The notes under the pieces: model-generated
The model's database searches: none
What the model was told of the DNA's origin: nothing
What the model saw: only the letters and a program-made list of their open reading frames with translations
Program-made: the position numbers and the translations under genes
Part shown: in pieces, positions 32,672-43,391 of the stretch
Position numbering within the stretch: position 1 is the first letter of the stretch
How the letters are laid out: each line of letters begins with the position of its first letter
Assembly: GCA_038210415.1 (NCBI GenBank)
Contig: JBBQWS010000009.1
Span: forward strand, 14,643 to 78,642
Direction: 5' to 3'
Origin: JBBQWS01 sp038210415
GTDB taxonomy: Bacteria > Actinomycetota > Actinomycetes > Prado026
DNA length: 64,000 nucleotides

Positions 32672-32897
32672 CCGCCACAAGGGTCCCCTCATGCCACTAG
32701 ATGGCATTCCGGTGCCCTTCATCGCGTCGGCCGGCGGGCCCGATCGGCGACGCCGGACCGAGCCTGTCGATCGAGGGGCGCGGCCCACCGGCGCAGCCCG
32801 GCGCAACGAGGCGCAGCCAGGCGCCGGGGGCCGGCCCGGCCCGCTGATGAGTGTCACCAGACCGCGGTCTAGTGGCATCAGGGGACCCTTGTGGCGA
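32672..32897. repeat. Palindromic repeat, copy B (most complete arms)
   Basis: The left arm (32672-32701) and right arm (32868-32896) are inverted copies with a single internal mismatch over 29 bases, joined by 166 bp of unrelated GC-rich DNA. C-rich DNA to the left and G-rich DNA to the right extend the pairing. It lies between the convergent galE and CtaG genes. The 248-bp gap holds no gene. No transposase and no obvious target duplication were found. Confidence 0.85.
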
Positions 32898-32908
32898 GAT
32901 GGGGTGGG

Positions 32909-34960
32909 TCAGGGGTGGTTGCGCCGGTCGCGGCGGTTGAGGTCAGCCAGGCGCCGGTTGTACGCGGCGAGCTCGTCGTCGGCGTCCTCGCCGCGGTCAC
33001 CGCTGGCCAAAGCCTCGGCCTCGACCCGGTCCGCCGCCCGGTCGAACCGGCGGGCGTCGCGTTCGTCCGAGCGCATCCATTGGATGCCGATGCTCACGAC
33101 CACCATGACCATCGGGATCTCGCCGAGCGCCCAGCCGATCGACCCGCCGAGGTGCTGGTCGGCGAGCAGGTCGGTGAGGTACGGACGCTGGAGCGACTCG
33201 AAGTAGCCGTTGCCCAGCAACGTGCTGGACGACATGACCGCGATGTTGAAGAAGGCGTGCAGCGGCATGGCGATCAGGAGGAGACCGAACCGGGCCGGAT
33301 ACGGCAGCCGTGGCGGACCCGGGTCGATCCCGAGGAGCGCCCAGAAGAACAGGTACCCGGACAGCACGAAGTGGGTCTGCATGAAGATGTGGCCCCAGTG
33401 GCTGCCCATCAACGTGCCGAACAACGACGTGAAGTACAGCCCGTAGAAGCTACCGACGAAGATGGCGGTGGCCACGAACGGGTTCGCCAGGATCCGGACG
33501 AACGGGGAGCCGAGGAACGCGAGCAGCCACTCCCGAGGGCCCGCGTCGTCGCGGTGCGCGGGCAGCACCCGCAGCGCCAGGGTGCTCGGGGCCCCGAAGA
33601 CCAGCAGCACCGGCACCACCATGGCGAGCGTCATGTGCTGGATCATGTGCGCGCTGAAGAGCACCCGGGAGTACGTCGCGATGCCTCCGCTGGTCGCCCA
33701 GGTGAGCAGCGCCAGCCCGGTGAACCAGCCGATCGAACGGCCGACCGGCCACCGGTCGCCGCGCAGGTGGAGTCGGCGCAGTCCCACGCCGTACAGGGCG
33801 GCCGCGAGCAGGGCGACGCCGAGGAACAACGCATCAGGGCGAATCTCGGTGAGGGCGACCCGTACGAAGGTGGGCGGCGGCGGAAGGTCGAAGCCGAGTA
33901 CGAGCCGCGCCGGGCTCGCTCCGCTGAGGTCTTCTGGAGTTACGACGGGGGCCGGCGTGCGCGACAGCGCGACAGCGATACCGATGGCCGCCGACATCAC
34001 GGCGAGCTCCGCTGCGGCGAGCCGGACGAAGGCCCCGCTCCGGCGCGGACCGGTCAGCTGGGGAATCGTGGTGGTGCGGTGCCACCAGCCGGCCACTCCG
34101 AGCAGGACGAGCAGCACGGTCTTGGCGGTGACCAGGCGGCCGTACCCGGTGGTCAGCAGGTCCAGCGGCCCCGAGAGCCGGATCCACGCGTTGGCCATGC
34201 CCGACAGGGCCAGCCCGACGTAGCACCAGAGCGCGACCGAGCTGAACCGTGGGACGACGTCGCGCAGAAGTCGCCGGTCGACGAACGCGACCGTGAGGAG
34301 CCCGCCGAGGCCGCCGACCCAGACCGAGACGGACAGGACGTGGATGAGCACGCTCGAGACCGCGACCTCGTGCTGGCTCGACGCGCCCGAGTGACCGGTC
34401 AGGAAGGGGACCAGCAGGGCCGCCCACGCCGTGAGCAGCACCACGGCCGTGCCCGGTCGGGTGATCACGAACCGGCTGGCCACAGCGACGACGCCGACGC
34501 CGACGAGCTCGGCCAGCAGAGCCTGGCCCTGCGAGATCTCGGTGACGAAGTTCGTGAGCACCCCGGGGGCCAACGCGTCACCCACCGACCCACCGATCTC
34601 GTCGGCCAGGGTCAGCACGATCTGCGCGGCGACGGCGAGGAACCAGCCGAGCGCCGCGTACGACGCCCACCTCGTGAGCTTCACGGCGACGCCGCCGAGC
34701 CGACCGTTGCTGGTCGGCAGGAAGGCGGCAACGGTGAGGAGAAGACCGCTGGCCACCAGGCCGGTCAGGTCGGTGAGCAGTCGGGACACCGGCAGCGCCC
34801 AGCCGACCGCAGGTCCGGCCGAGGGCAGACCGGCGGGCACCGGCTGCGGGCTCCCGCCGCCGGCGAGCAGCGCGACCACCAGCGCAACCAGGGCGACAAG
34901 CAGGCAGCCCCAGGCGACGTGGCGCAGCGTCAGCGGCCCGGGGGCGGTGGTGTCCGACAT
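32909..34960 (-). CDS. CopD-CtaG fusion: copper import and cytochrome oxidase assembly protein
   Basis: 683 residues, polytopic. The N-terminal half (about 120-340) is a CopD-like copper resistance/import domain with many helices. The C-terminal half (about 390-640) is a caa3-type CtaG domain with HMIQHMTLAMVVPVLLV, NPFVATAIFV, HWGHIFMQTHFVLSGYLFFW and LLIAMPLHAFFNI, where the His and Met residues probably bind copper. It likely moves copper across the membrane and delivers it to cytochrome oxidase. The start ATG overlaps the stop of the copC gene by one base (TGATG), so CopC and this protein are made together. Confidence 0.92.
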   Translation of the reverse strand: MSDTTAPGPLTLRHVAWGCLLVALVALVVALLAGGGSPQPVPAGLPSAGPAVGWALPVSRLLTDLTGLVASGLLLTVAAFLPTSNGRLGGVAVKLTRWASYAALGWFLAVAAQIVLTLADEIGGSVGDALAPGVLTNFVTEISQGQALLAELVGVGVVAVASRFVITRPGTAVVLLTAWAALLVPFLTGHSGASSQHEVAVSSVLIHVLSVSVWVGGLGGLLTVAFVDRRLLRDVVPRFSSVALWCYVGLALSGMANAWIRLSGPLDLLTTGYGRLVTAKTVLLVLLGVAGWWHRTTTIPQLTGPRRSGAFVRLAAAELAVMSAAIGIAVALSRTPAPVVTPEDLSGASPARLVLGFDLPPPPTFVRVALTEIRPDALFLGVALLAAALYGVGLRRLHLRGDRWPVGRSIGWFTGLALLTWATSGGIATYSRVLFSAHMIQHMTLAMVVPVLLVFGAPSTLALRVLPAHRDDAGPREWLLAFLGSPFVRILANPFVATAIFVGSFYGLYFTSLFGTLMGSHWGHIFMQTHFVLSGYLFFWALLGIDPGPPRLPYPARFGLLLIAMPLHAFFNIAVMSSSTLLGNGYFESLQRPYLTDLLADQHLGGSIGWALGEIPMVMVVVSIGIQWMRSDERDARRFDRAADRVEAEALASGDRGEDADDELAAYNRRLADLNRRDRRNHP

Positions 34961-35505
34961 CACGACTCCTGCCCCGAGGCTCCCCGTCCCCGTCGCGACA
35001 GCCACCAGCCGGCAACGGCGCAGGCGACCAGCACGGCTGCACCTGCCGCTAGGGCACCGCCGGTACCGGAATCGACCGGTTCGTCGGCGCCGTCGGGGGG
35101 TTGCACCGTTGCCGGTGGCGCGGTCGCGCCCGCAGTGAGGGTGAAGCCCAGCGTGCCGGTGAGGGGGTGACCGTCCGCGGAGACGACGCGACACGTCACC
35201 GAATAGTGCCCTCGGTACGGCAGCGGTTCGAGCGGCTGCGTTGCCGTGCGATCGACCACCGTGGGCTTCCCGGTGTCAAAGCGCCCGCCATTCGGCCCGG
35301 TCACGATCACCACGTCGCCGATGTCCTGGACGTTCTCGTCGAAGGTCAGCACGATCTGCTGCGGGGAGCCCGACACGAGAGCACCGTTCGCCGGGCTCGT
35401 GCTCACGAGCTGGCTGTGCGCCCACGCGGGGGCCGGCTGCAGCACGACCACCGCACTCATCACCAGGCCGAGCAGGCCGCCGCCGAGTCGTCGAGAACCG
35501 TTCAC
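34960..35505 (-). CDS. copC: CopC-domain copper-binding exported protein
   Basis: 181 residues. A signal peptide ends at PAWA, leaving HSQLVSTSPANGA, the CopC N-terminus whose first His helps bind Cu(II). Further marks are VLTFDENVQDIGDVVIV and the VVSADGHPLTG motif with Asp and His ligands. A Pro-rich linker and a C-terminal transmembrane helix (ALAAGAAVLVACAVAGWWL) followed by Arg residues hold it on the outer face of the membrane. Start is GTG after AGGGAGG. It hands copper to the CopD-CtaG protein encoded directly downstream. Confidence 0.93.
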   Translation of the reverse strand: MNGSRRLGGGLLGLVMSAVVVLQPAPAWAHSQLVSTSPANGALVSGSPQQIVLTFDENVQDIGDVVIVTGPNGGRFDTGKPTVVDRTATQPLEPLPYRGHYSVTCRVVSADGHPLTGTLGFTLTAGATAPPATVQPPDGADEPVDSGTGGALAAGAAVLVACAVAGWWLSRRGRGASGQES

Positions 35506-35584
35506 CGTTCGTGCCTCCCTGGATCGAGTCTGCCCTGACCGGCGGCTGAGCGCGCCTGCGGTACGGGGACGGCGCCTCGACGGG

Positions 35585-37015
35585 TCAGCCGGTCGGTCGG
35601 GTCAGCGCCGAGAGAAATGACTCCGCCCAGCGCTGCACATCGTGGGTGCGGACGTGCTCGCGCATCGAGGCCATCCGGCGCGCGCGGTCCTCAGGAGAGG
35701 CGTGCACAGCGGCGAGGATGGCGCCCTTGACCCCGTCGGCGTCGTACGGGTTGACCAGCCACGCCTGGGTCAGCTCGAGCGCTGCACCGGCGAACTCGCT
35801 GAGCACCAGCGCGCCGTCGCCGTCGACCCGGGCGGCGACGTACTCCTTGGCCACGAGGTTCATCCCGTCGCGCAGCGGCGTGACCAACATGATGTCGGCG
35901 GCCTCGTAGAACGCGATCAGCTCGGCGGAGTCGAGGGTCTGGTAGAGGTACTGGACGGGGTTCGCGCCGACGCTGCCGTAGCGGCCGACCGCCCGGCCCA
36001 CCGCGAGCTCGATCTCGTCGCGGATGCGTTGGTACTCCTCGACGTTGCCCCGGCTCGGGGTGGCGATCTGGAAGAACACCACCGACCCCGGGTCGAGCGA
36101 ACCGTCCTCGAGCAGCTCGTCGATCGCGGTCAGCCGAACGCCGATGCCCTTGGTGTAGTCGAGCCGGTCGACGCCGAGCACCAGGGTGACGGGGTTGCCG
36201 AGCTCGGCCCGGATCTCCTTCGCCCTGGCCTGCACCTCGGGGCTGTGGGCGATCGCGTCGATGGCGCTGTAGTCGATGGAGATCGGGAAGTCCTTGGCCT
36301 TGACCCGACGGGTGTTCGGCTCGTCCGGCGCGCTCTCGGTCACGACGAGGTCGTCGCCGTCGACCATGGCATCGCAGAGCCGGGCGGCGAGGCCGATGAA
36401 GTTGACGGCGTCGTCGGGGATCTGAAACCCCACGAGGTCGGCGCCCAGCAGGCCCCAGATGATCTCCGACCGCCACGGCAGCTGCATGAACAGCTCGATC
36501 GGCGGGAACGGGATGTGCAGGAAGAAGCCGATCCGCAGGTCGGGCCGCAGCTCGCGGAGCATGCGCGGGACGAGCTGCAGCTGGTAGTCGTGGACCCACA
36601 CCGTCGCGCCCGGCGCTGCGACGGCGGCCACGTCGTCGGCGAAGCGCCGGTTCACCGCGCGGTAGGCCGTCCACAGGTGCCGGTGGTACGCAGGGGTGGC
36701 GACCGCGTCGTGGTATAGCGGCCAGATCGTGGTGTTGCTCATGCCCTCGTAGTAGAGCTCGACCTCCTCGCGCGTGAGGCTCACCTCGATCAAGGCCAGC
36801 TCGTCGTCGTCGTTCGGCAAGGGGGCGTCGGTGCCCTCGGCGACCTCGTCGGCGGCCCGCCCGCTCCAGCCGACCCAGGCCGCAGGCTTGCCCTTGAGAG
36901 CCGGGGTCAGCGCGGCGACCAGTCCACCCGGCGAACGCCGCCACGTCGAGGTTCCGTCGTCCGCGACGATTGCATCGACGGGCAACCGATTGGCCACGAC
37001 CACGAAGTCGTACAA
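35585..37015 (-). CDS. otsA: Trehalose-6-phosphate synthase
   Basis: GT20 glycosyltransferase that joins glucose from a nucleotide sugar to glucose 6-phosphate for trehalose synthesis. FVVVANRLPV opens the protein, SPGGLVAAL is the N-terminal donor loop, VWVHDYQLQLVPRMLR the acceptor site, and GVDRLDYTKGI and VTPLRDGMNLVAKE the donor phosphate and sugar sites. About 476 residues from TTG 37015, which lies 6 bases after GGAGG; an earlier TTG at 37045 has no ribosome site. No otsB was found next to it. Confidence 0.95.
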   Translation of the reverse strand: MYDFVVVANRLPVDAIVADDGTSTWRRSPGGLVAALTPALKGKPAAWVGWSGRAADEVAEGTDAPLPNDDDELALIEVSLTREEVELYYEGMSNTTIWPLYHDAVATPAYHRHLWTAYRAVNRRFADDVAAVAAPGATVWVHDYQLQLVPRMLRELRPDLRIGFFLHIPFPPIELFMQLPWRSEIIWGLLGADLVGFQIPDDAVNFIGLAARLCDAMVDGDDLVVTESAPDEPNTRRVKAKDFPISIDYSAIDAIAHSPEVQARAKEIRAELGNPVTLVLGVDRLDYTKGIGVRLTAIDELLEDGSLDPGSVVFFQIATPSRGNVEEYQRIRDEIELAVGRAVGRYGSVGANPVQYLYQTLDSAELIAFYEAADIMLVTPLRDGMNLVAKEYVAARVDGDGALVLSEFAGAALELTQAWLVNPYDADGVKGAILAAVHASPEDRARRMASMREHVRTHDVQRWAESFLSALTRPTG

Positions 37016-37056
37016 AGCAACACCTCCGGCTGGGGGTTTACCCAACCGGTGTCAGG

Positions 37057-37551
37057 TTAGTCGCGGTCGGGCAGGTCGCCAGCCGCCAGCCGCTCGCCGG
37101 GGGTGACCCGGAAGACCGGTATGTACCGGTCGGCACGCTCCTCGTACGTGGAGAACGACGAAAAGCTGCTCGTGAGCTTGGCGTACAGCGCGTCGCGGTC
37201 CGGCCCCTCGGCCTCGCCGAACGCGGCGCGGAAGTGCTGCCCGTCGACCTCGAGGAAACCCTCCGGGTGGGCCCGGACGTTGAAGACCCAACCCGGCACC
37301 TTGGCCTGGCCGGCGTTCGACCCGGTGACGACGAACGCCGCGTCCGCGCCCTCGCCGTCGCGCACGGCGAGCAGCGGGTTCTTGCGCCAGACCCCCGACT
37401 TGCGGCCCAGCGTCGTGATCCAGACGATCTGCTGGCCCCCAGGGAAGTGTCGGCCGAGGCGTCCACCCGATACGCGGTACAGGACGCGGTGACCCCGGGT
37501 CAGGCTGCGGAGAACCAGTCCCATGGCGGCGTCGTACGTCCGTTTGTTCAC
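37057..37551 (-). CDS. Nitroreductase/deazaflavin (F420)-dependent oxidoreductase family protein
   Basis: 164 residues of the Ddn-like split-barrel family (flavin/deazaflavin dependent). WITTLGRKSGVWRKNPLLAV contains the TxGRKSG pattern typical for the family, and VVTGSNAGQAKVPGWVFNVRAHP is the second block; RYIPVFRV is near the end. Members use reduced F420 to reduce quinones, nitro compounds or other acceptors. Start GTG 37551 is preferred to a longer reading (37593) that would come within 15 bases of the divergent purS start. The natural substrate is unknown. Confidence 0.85.
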   Translation of the reverse strand: MNKRTYDAAMGLVLRSLTRGHRVLYRVSGGRLGRHFPGGQQIVWITTLGRKSGVWRKNPLLAVRDGEGADAAFVVTGSNAGQAKVPGWVFNVRAHPEGFLEVDGQHFRAAFGEAEGPDRDALYAKLTSSFSSFSTYEERADRYIPVFRVTPGERLAAGDLPDRD

Positions 37552-37562
37552 GTGGGGAACGG

Positions 37563-37568
37563 TATCCT
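37563..37568 (+). promoter_or_regulatory. Possible -10 element for purSQL
   Basis: TATCCT matches TANNNT and would give purS a leader of about 35 to 40 bases that contains the GGGAG ribosome site. Confidence 0.35.
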
Positions 37569-37607
37569 GAGCGGACCGCCGAACACCCTCCACACCGGGA
37601 GCGCCTC

Positions 37608-37853
37608 GTGGCCCGCGTCGTCGTCGACGTCATGCTCAAGCCGGAGATCCTCGACCCGCAGGGTCAGGCCGTCCAAGGAGCGCTGGGACGCCTCGGGTTC
37701 GACGGGGTGACCAGCGTCCGCCAGGGCAAGCAGTTCGTCATCGATGTCGACGGACCGGCCGACGAGACGCTGCGCGGCAGGGCCGACGAGATGGCCAGCA
37801 CCCTGCTCGCCAACCTCGTGATCGAGGACTACACGGTTCGGGTCGACGACTGA
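37608..37853 (+). CDS. purS: FGAM synthase subunit PurS
   Basis: Small 81-residue subunit that bridges PurL and PurQ in the three-part phosphoribosylformylglycinamidine synthase. VVVDVMLKPEILDPQGQAV opens the ferredoxin-like fold and VRQGKQFVIDV follows, as in PurS proteins. Start is GTG after GGGAG. The stop overlaps the purQ start by one base (TGATG). Confidence 0.95.
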   Translation: MARVVVDVMLKPEILDPQGQAVQGALGRLGFDGVTSVRQGKQFVIDVDGPADETLRGRADEMASTLLANLVIEDYTVRVDD

Positions 37854-38530
37854 TGGCGCTGCGGATCGGTGTCGTCACGTTTCCCGGCTCGCTCGACGAC
37901 CGCGACGCCGCTCGGGCCGTCCGGCTGGCCGGCGGTGAGGCCGTGGCGCTCTGGCACAAGGACCGCACCCTCTCCGGGGTGGACGCAGTGGTCCTGCCCG
38001 GTGGCTTCTCGTACGGCGACTACCTGCGCTGCGGTGCGATCTCGCGGTTCGCTCCCGTCATGGCCGCCGTCGTCGAGGGTGCACAGGGTGGGCTGCCGGT
38101 TCTGGGCATCTGCAACGGTTTCCAGATCCTGTGCGAATCCGGACTGCTGCCCGGCGCGTTGACCCGCAACGACAGCCTGCACTTCGTGTGTCGTGACCAG
38201 CGCCTACGCATCGAGTCCGTCACGACGGCCTGGACCAGCGGCTACACGGCCGGCCAAGAGATCGTCGTCCCGCTGAAGAACGGCGAAGGCGGCTACGTCG
38301 CCGACCAGCTCGCGTTGGACGAGCTCGAGGCCGAGGGCCGGATCGTCGCCCGCTACCTCGAGGTCAACCCGAACGGCTCGCGGCGCGACATCGCCGGCAT
38401 CTCGAACGCGGCCGGCAACGTCGTCGGACTGATGCCTCACCCCGAGCACGCCGTCGAGCCGCTCACCGGCCCCACGACCGACGGGCTCGCGTTCTTCACG
38501 TCCGTCCTGACCCGGCTCGTCCGCTCATGA
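37853..38530 (+). CDS. purQ: FGAM synthase glutaminase subunit PurQ
   Basis: Class I glutamine amidotransferase that supplies ammonia to PurL. The nucleophile is Cys87 in VLGICNGFQIL, and the His and Glu partners are in MPHPEHAVE. LPGGFSYGDYLRCGAI forms the oxyanion region. 225 residues, normal. The ATG overlaps the purS stop, and purL begins 17 bases downstream, so the three subunits are produced together. Confidence 0.97.
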   Translation: MALRIGVVTFPGSLDDRDAARAVRLAGGEAVALWHKDRTLSGVDAVVLPGGFSYGDYLRCGAISRFAPVMAAVVEGAQGGLPVLGICNGFQILCESGLLPGALTRNDSLHFVCRDQRLRIESVTTAWTSGYTAGQEIVVPLKNGEGGYVADQLALDELEAEGRIVARYLEVNPNGSRRDIAGISNAAGNVVGLMPHPEHAVEPLTGPTTDGLAFFTSVLTRLVRS

Positions 38531-38546
38531 TCGAGGAGTTCTTCCA

Positions 38547-40820
<2,274 letters not shown>

Positions 40821-40823
40821 GCC

Positions 40824-40859
40824 AGGTGGGCGGGGCCCCCTGCAGACCCCGCCCACCTG
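40824..40859 (+). terminator. Strong hairpin terminator after purL
   Basis: AGGTGGGCGGGG and CCCCGCCCACCT form a perfect 12-bp stem with an 11-base loop, 4 bases after the purL stop. There is no U-tract, which is common in high-GC actinobacteria. It should end the purSQL transcript. Confidence 0.8.
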
Positions 40860-41022
40860 TGGCGATCATGCGTCCAGCCGACGGTCGGACGCCGGGCCAA
40901 CTGCTTGCATGTTCCTGCCGTGTCCGGAATCGGCAACTAAGTTCACCCGATTGGCGCAGAATGTGCCGACGCGGTCCGGGTCCGGCGAGACAGCCCGACG
41001 TCCGACCCAGCATCCTTGGGCT

Positions 41023-42018
41023 ATGCCATCGACTGATGACACAGCCGCTGCTGCCGGTGCGCTGTACGACGCGGTTCGCCGACTCGACGGTGCGACCCGC
41101 GAAAGGCTCGCGGCCTCCCTCCACCGCTCGGTCGCGGAGGTCTTCCCGCTGTTGGAGACGCTCGTCGACGAGGGACTGGTCTGGGTCGACGACAGCTTTC
41201 CGCCGCTCTATCGCCGTGCCGACCCGACCGCCGGGCTGATCGCCCTGGCAGCCAATCGAAGGGCGGACCTCGAGCGGTTGAGCGAACGCCTCGAGATCGA
41301 CCTCGGGGTGCTTGACGCCTTGCTTGGGCCCAGCGACTCGGTCGGGGGCTGGCGGCCTGGGGTCGACCGTGTCGTCGATCTGCCCAGCATCCGGACCCGG
41401 TTGGCCGAGCTGCACAGCAAGGCTTCGGTCGAGCTGCTCGCGTTCGACTTCGGCCGACCCAGCCGGGCCAGCAAGGCGCGGCGCCAGGAGGCGTACGAGG
41501 CCTCGGCCCGGCTCGACCGCGAGTGGCTCGCTCGCGGCGGTTCCATGCGCACGATCTTCACCGAGGCCGTGCAGTACGACCCCCTCGCTTGGGCGTTCAC
41601 GACCCGGCCGGTCGACGAGGGCGGTTCGGTCCGGCTCAGCCCGACCCTGCCGCTGCAGCTGCTCATCATCGACCGCACGATCGCTGTCGCCCAGGTCGAC
41701 CCGTTGGACTCCGACGCCGGCGCCCTGTTCATCTCCGAACCGGGAGTCGTCAGTGCTCTGGTCGACCTGTTCGAGGTCTACTGGATGCACTCGACCGAGG
41801 TCGGTGCACCGCCGGCCAACGACGTCGGGTCGCTCACCCCCCAGCAGCGCGCGGTGCTGGGACTGCTCGAGCTCGGTCACAAGGACGAGTCCATCGCGCG
41901 GCACCTCGGGGTGTCGCTGCGCACCGCCAGCCGGATCATCGCCGACACCCTCGAGGTGCTGGGCGCCGAGAGTCGGTTCCAGGCAGGGGTGCTGGCAGCG
42001 AAACGGGGTTGGTTGTGA
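41023..42018 (+). CDS. TrmB/LuxR-type transcription regulator
   Basis: 331 residues. The N-terminal 60 residues form a TrmB-like winged helix (RERLAASLHRSVAEVFPLLETLVDEGLVWV). A central part resembles the phospholipase-D-like sensor seen in such regulators (about 110-240). The C-terminus is a LuxR HTH: LTPQQRAVLGLLELGHKDESIARHLGVSLRTASRI. I know this architecture from many actinomycete regulators of unknown signal. Start ATG 41023 lacks a clear ribosome site; longer readings run through the purL terminator and are rejected. The gene stands alone, so its targets are unknown. Confidence 0.83.
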   Translation: MPSTDDTAAAAGALYDAVRRLDGATRERLAASLHRSVAEVFPLLETLVDEGLVWVDDSFPPLYRRADPTAGLIALAANRRADLERLSERLEIDLGVLDALLGPSDSVGGWRPGVDRVVDLPSIRTRLAELHSKASVELLAFDFGRPSRASKARRQEAYEASARLDREWLARGGSMRTIFTEAVQYDPLAWAFTTRPVDEGGSVRLSPTLPLQLLIIDRTIAVAQVDPLDSDAGALFISEPGVVSALVDLFEVYWMHSTEVGAPPANDVGSLTPQQRAVLGLLELGHKDESIARHLGVSLRTASRIIADTLEVLGAESRFQAGVLAAKRGWL

Positions 42019-42045
42019 TCGAGGCGGCCCAGCGCAGGCCCGGCG

Positions 42046-43236
42046 CTAGTAGTAGCCGTGCGCCTGCCAGAACGCCCAGCCGCCGCAAGGTGTCACGTAC
42101 TTGCCCTTGATGTAGTCGAGCATCCAGTTGATCTGCGTGACCGGGTTGACCTGCCAGTCGGGGCCCGCGGTCACCATCTTCGAACCCGGCTGCGCCTGGG
42201 GGATCCCGTACGCCCCGGCGACCGAGCCTGCGTTCCACCGCCAGCTGCTCTCCTTGGCGGCGATGTTGTTCAGGCAGGTGAACTCGGTGGGCGCGAGCCG
42301 ACGGCCGGCGACGACCTCGGAAGCGACGATCTGGACTCCGGCCAGGTCGGCCCGGTCGAGCGGGCTGCAGGCGGTCGGGTCGACGGTCGCGTTCGTGTAC
42401 CCGGCCAAGGACAGGCCCGGCAGGGTCGCGCCGCTGCCCGCGGCCCACGAGGCGGTGGCCGTCAGCACCCCGAGATTGTTGTACCAGCGCACCGAACCGT
42501 CCGCGGCGACACCGAGCAGCACGCCGCCGCCGGCCGAGAGGACGTTGGTCGCGTACGACCAGCCGAGGCCGACGACGCGACCTGATCCGGTGCGCCAGGC
42601 TGCGGCGCCCGTGAGCCAGCCGTCGTGGTGGTACCAGCGAAGGTTGCCGGCGGAGTCAGTGGCGTAGAACGTGCCGAGCCCGGCGGCGACCAGATGGGTC
42701 AACAGGTTCCACTTGCTCACGACGACCAGGCCGGACCCCCGGGTGAACCCGAGAGCACCCGTGAGATAGCCGAGATGGTGGTACCAGTGGAGCTGCCCGG
42801 TGGCGTCCAGGGCGTAGATCGTTCCGGCACCACCGGTGACGACCTTCGTGAACACCTGCCACCCGTGGCTGATCTCGGTGCCGCTCGCGGGATCCCAGGT
42901 GGGCTGCCCGGTCGCCGATCCGAGGTGCCGGTACCAGAGCAGCCGGCCGGAGGCCGTGATGACATAGAAGACGCCGCTTCCGCCGGCGATGACCTTCGCG
43001 AGGCCACCCATCGAGGGACGTTGCACGGCCGCGATCGACGTGACACCGCCGGGTACCGAGGGGGCCGCGTCGAGCCACTCGTGCAGGTCCCCGGTGGCGG
43101 TGACGCCGTAGAGGGCCGTGCTCGCGCCGCACGCTGCGGCCGCTGCGGCCTCGGCGGGAGCTCCCTGTGGCAGCGTCAACGCCACAACGGCGCTGGCCAG
43201 CAGAATGGCGGAGGAGCGCTTGATCGAGTTGCGCAC
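42046..43236 (-). CDS. Secreted tachylectin-like propeller with lysozyme-like C-terminal domain
   Basis: 396 residues. A signal peptide covers about 1-32 (KRSSAILLASAVVALTLPQ then AEA). Residues about 40-275 hold five repeats of about 47 residues with the pattern YALDATGQLHWYHHLG and a following GSG...GW, as in tachylectin-2, a five-bladed sugar-binding propeller. Residues about 295-396 look like a transglycosylase/lysozyme fold: NNIAAKESSW with Glu329 as the probable acid, then GAYGIPQAQPGSKM and NWMLDYIKGKY. It probably binds and cuts cell-wall glycans outside the cell. Start GTG 43236 follows GAAGGA; an earlier in-frame start lacks a signal peptide at the N-terminus. Confidence 0.85.
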   Translation of the reverse strand: MRNSIKRSSAILLASAVVALTLPQGAPAEAAAAAACGASTALYGVTATGDLHEWLDAAPSVPGGVTSIAAVQRPSMGGLAKVIAGGSGVFYVITASGRLLWYRHLGSATGQPTWDPASGTEISHGWQVFTKVVTGGAGTIYALDATGQLHWYHHLGYLTGALGFTRGSGLVVVSKWNLLTHLVAAGLGTFYATDSAGNLRWYHHDGWLTGAAAWRTGSGRVVGLGWSYATNVLSAGGGVLLGVAADGSVRWYNNLGVLTATASWAAGSGATLPGLSLAGYTNATVDPTACSPLDRADLAGVQIVASEVVAGRRLAPTEFTCLNNIAAKESSWRWNAGSVAGAYGIPQAQPGSKMVTAGPDWQVNPVTQINWMLDYIKGKYVTPCGGWAFWQAHGYY

Positions 43237-43391
43237 AACGGTCCTTCGAGCTCGACGACAGGACGCGGGCTGCCCCTTCGAGCGGAGGCGCCACCAAAGC
43301 CGTACGGTGTAGCGAACCACAGCAGCGGCCGCACCGCTACCAAACCGTTATCTTCCGTCCGAGGGGGCGTCATGCACTTCCACGGTCAGCC

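Noticed and set aside
32657..32878. Small frames inside repeat copies that encode MRGPLWRKG-like peptides
   Set aside because: They arise because the repeat arms are the same DNA; frames are not conserved through the cores and have no ribosome site.
32891..35170. Open frame of 759 codons on the plus strand
   Set aside because: Antisense to the CopD-CtaG and CopC genes, which have clear domains and a coupled start. The shadow is low-complexity Arg/Glu/Gln/Gly.
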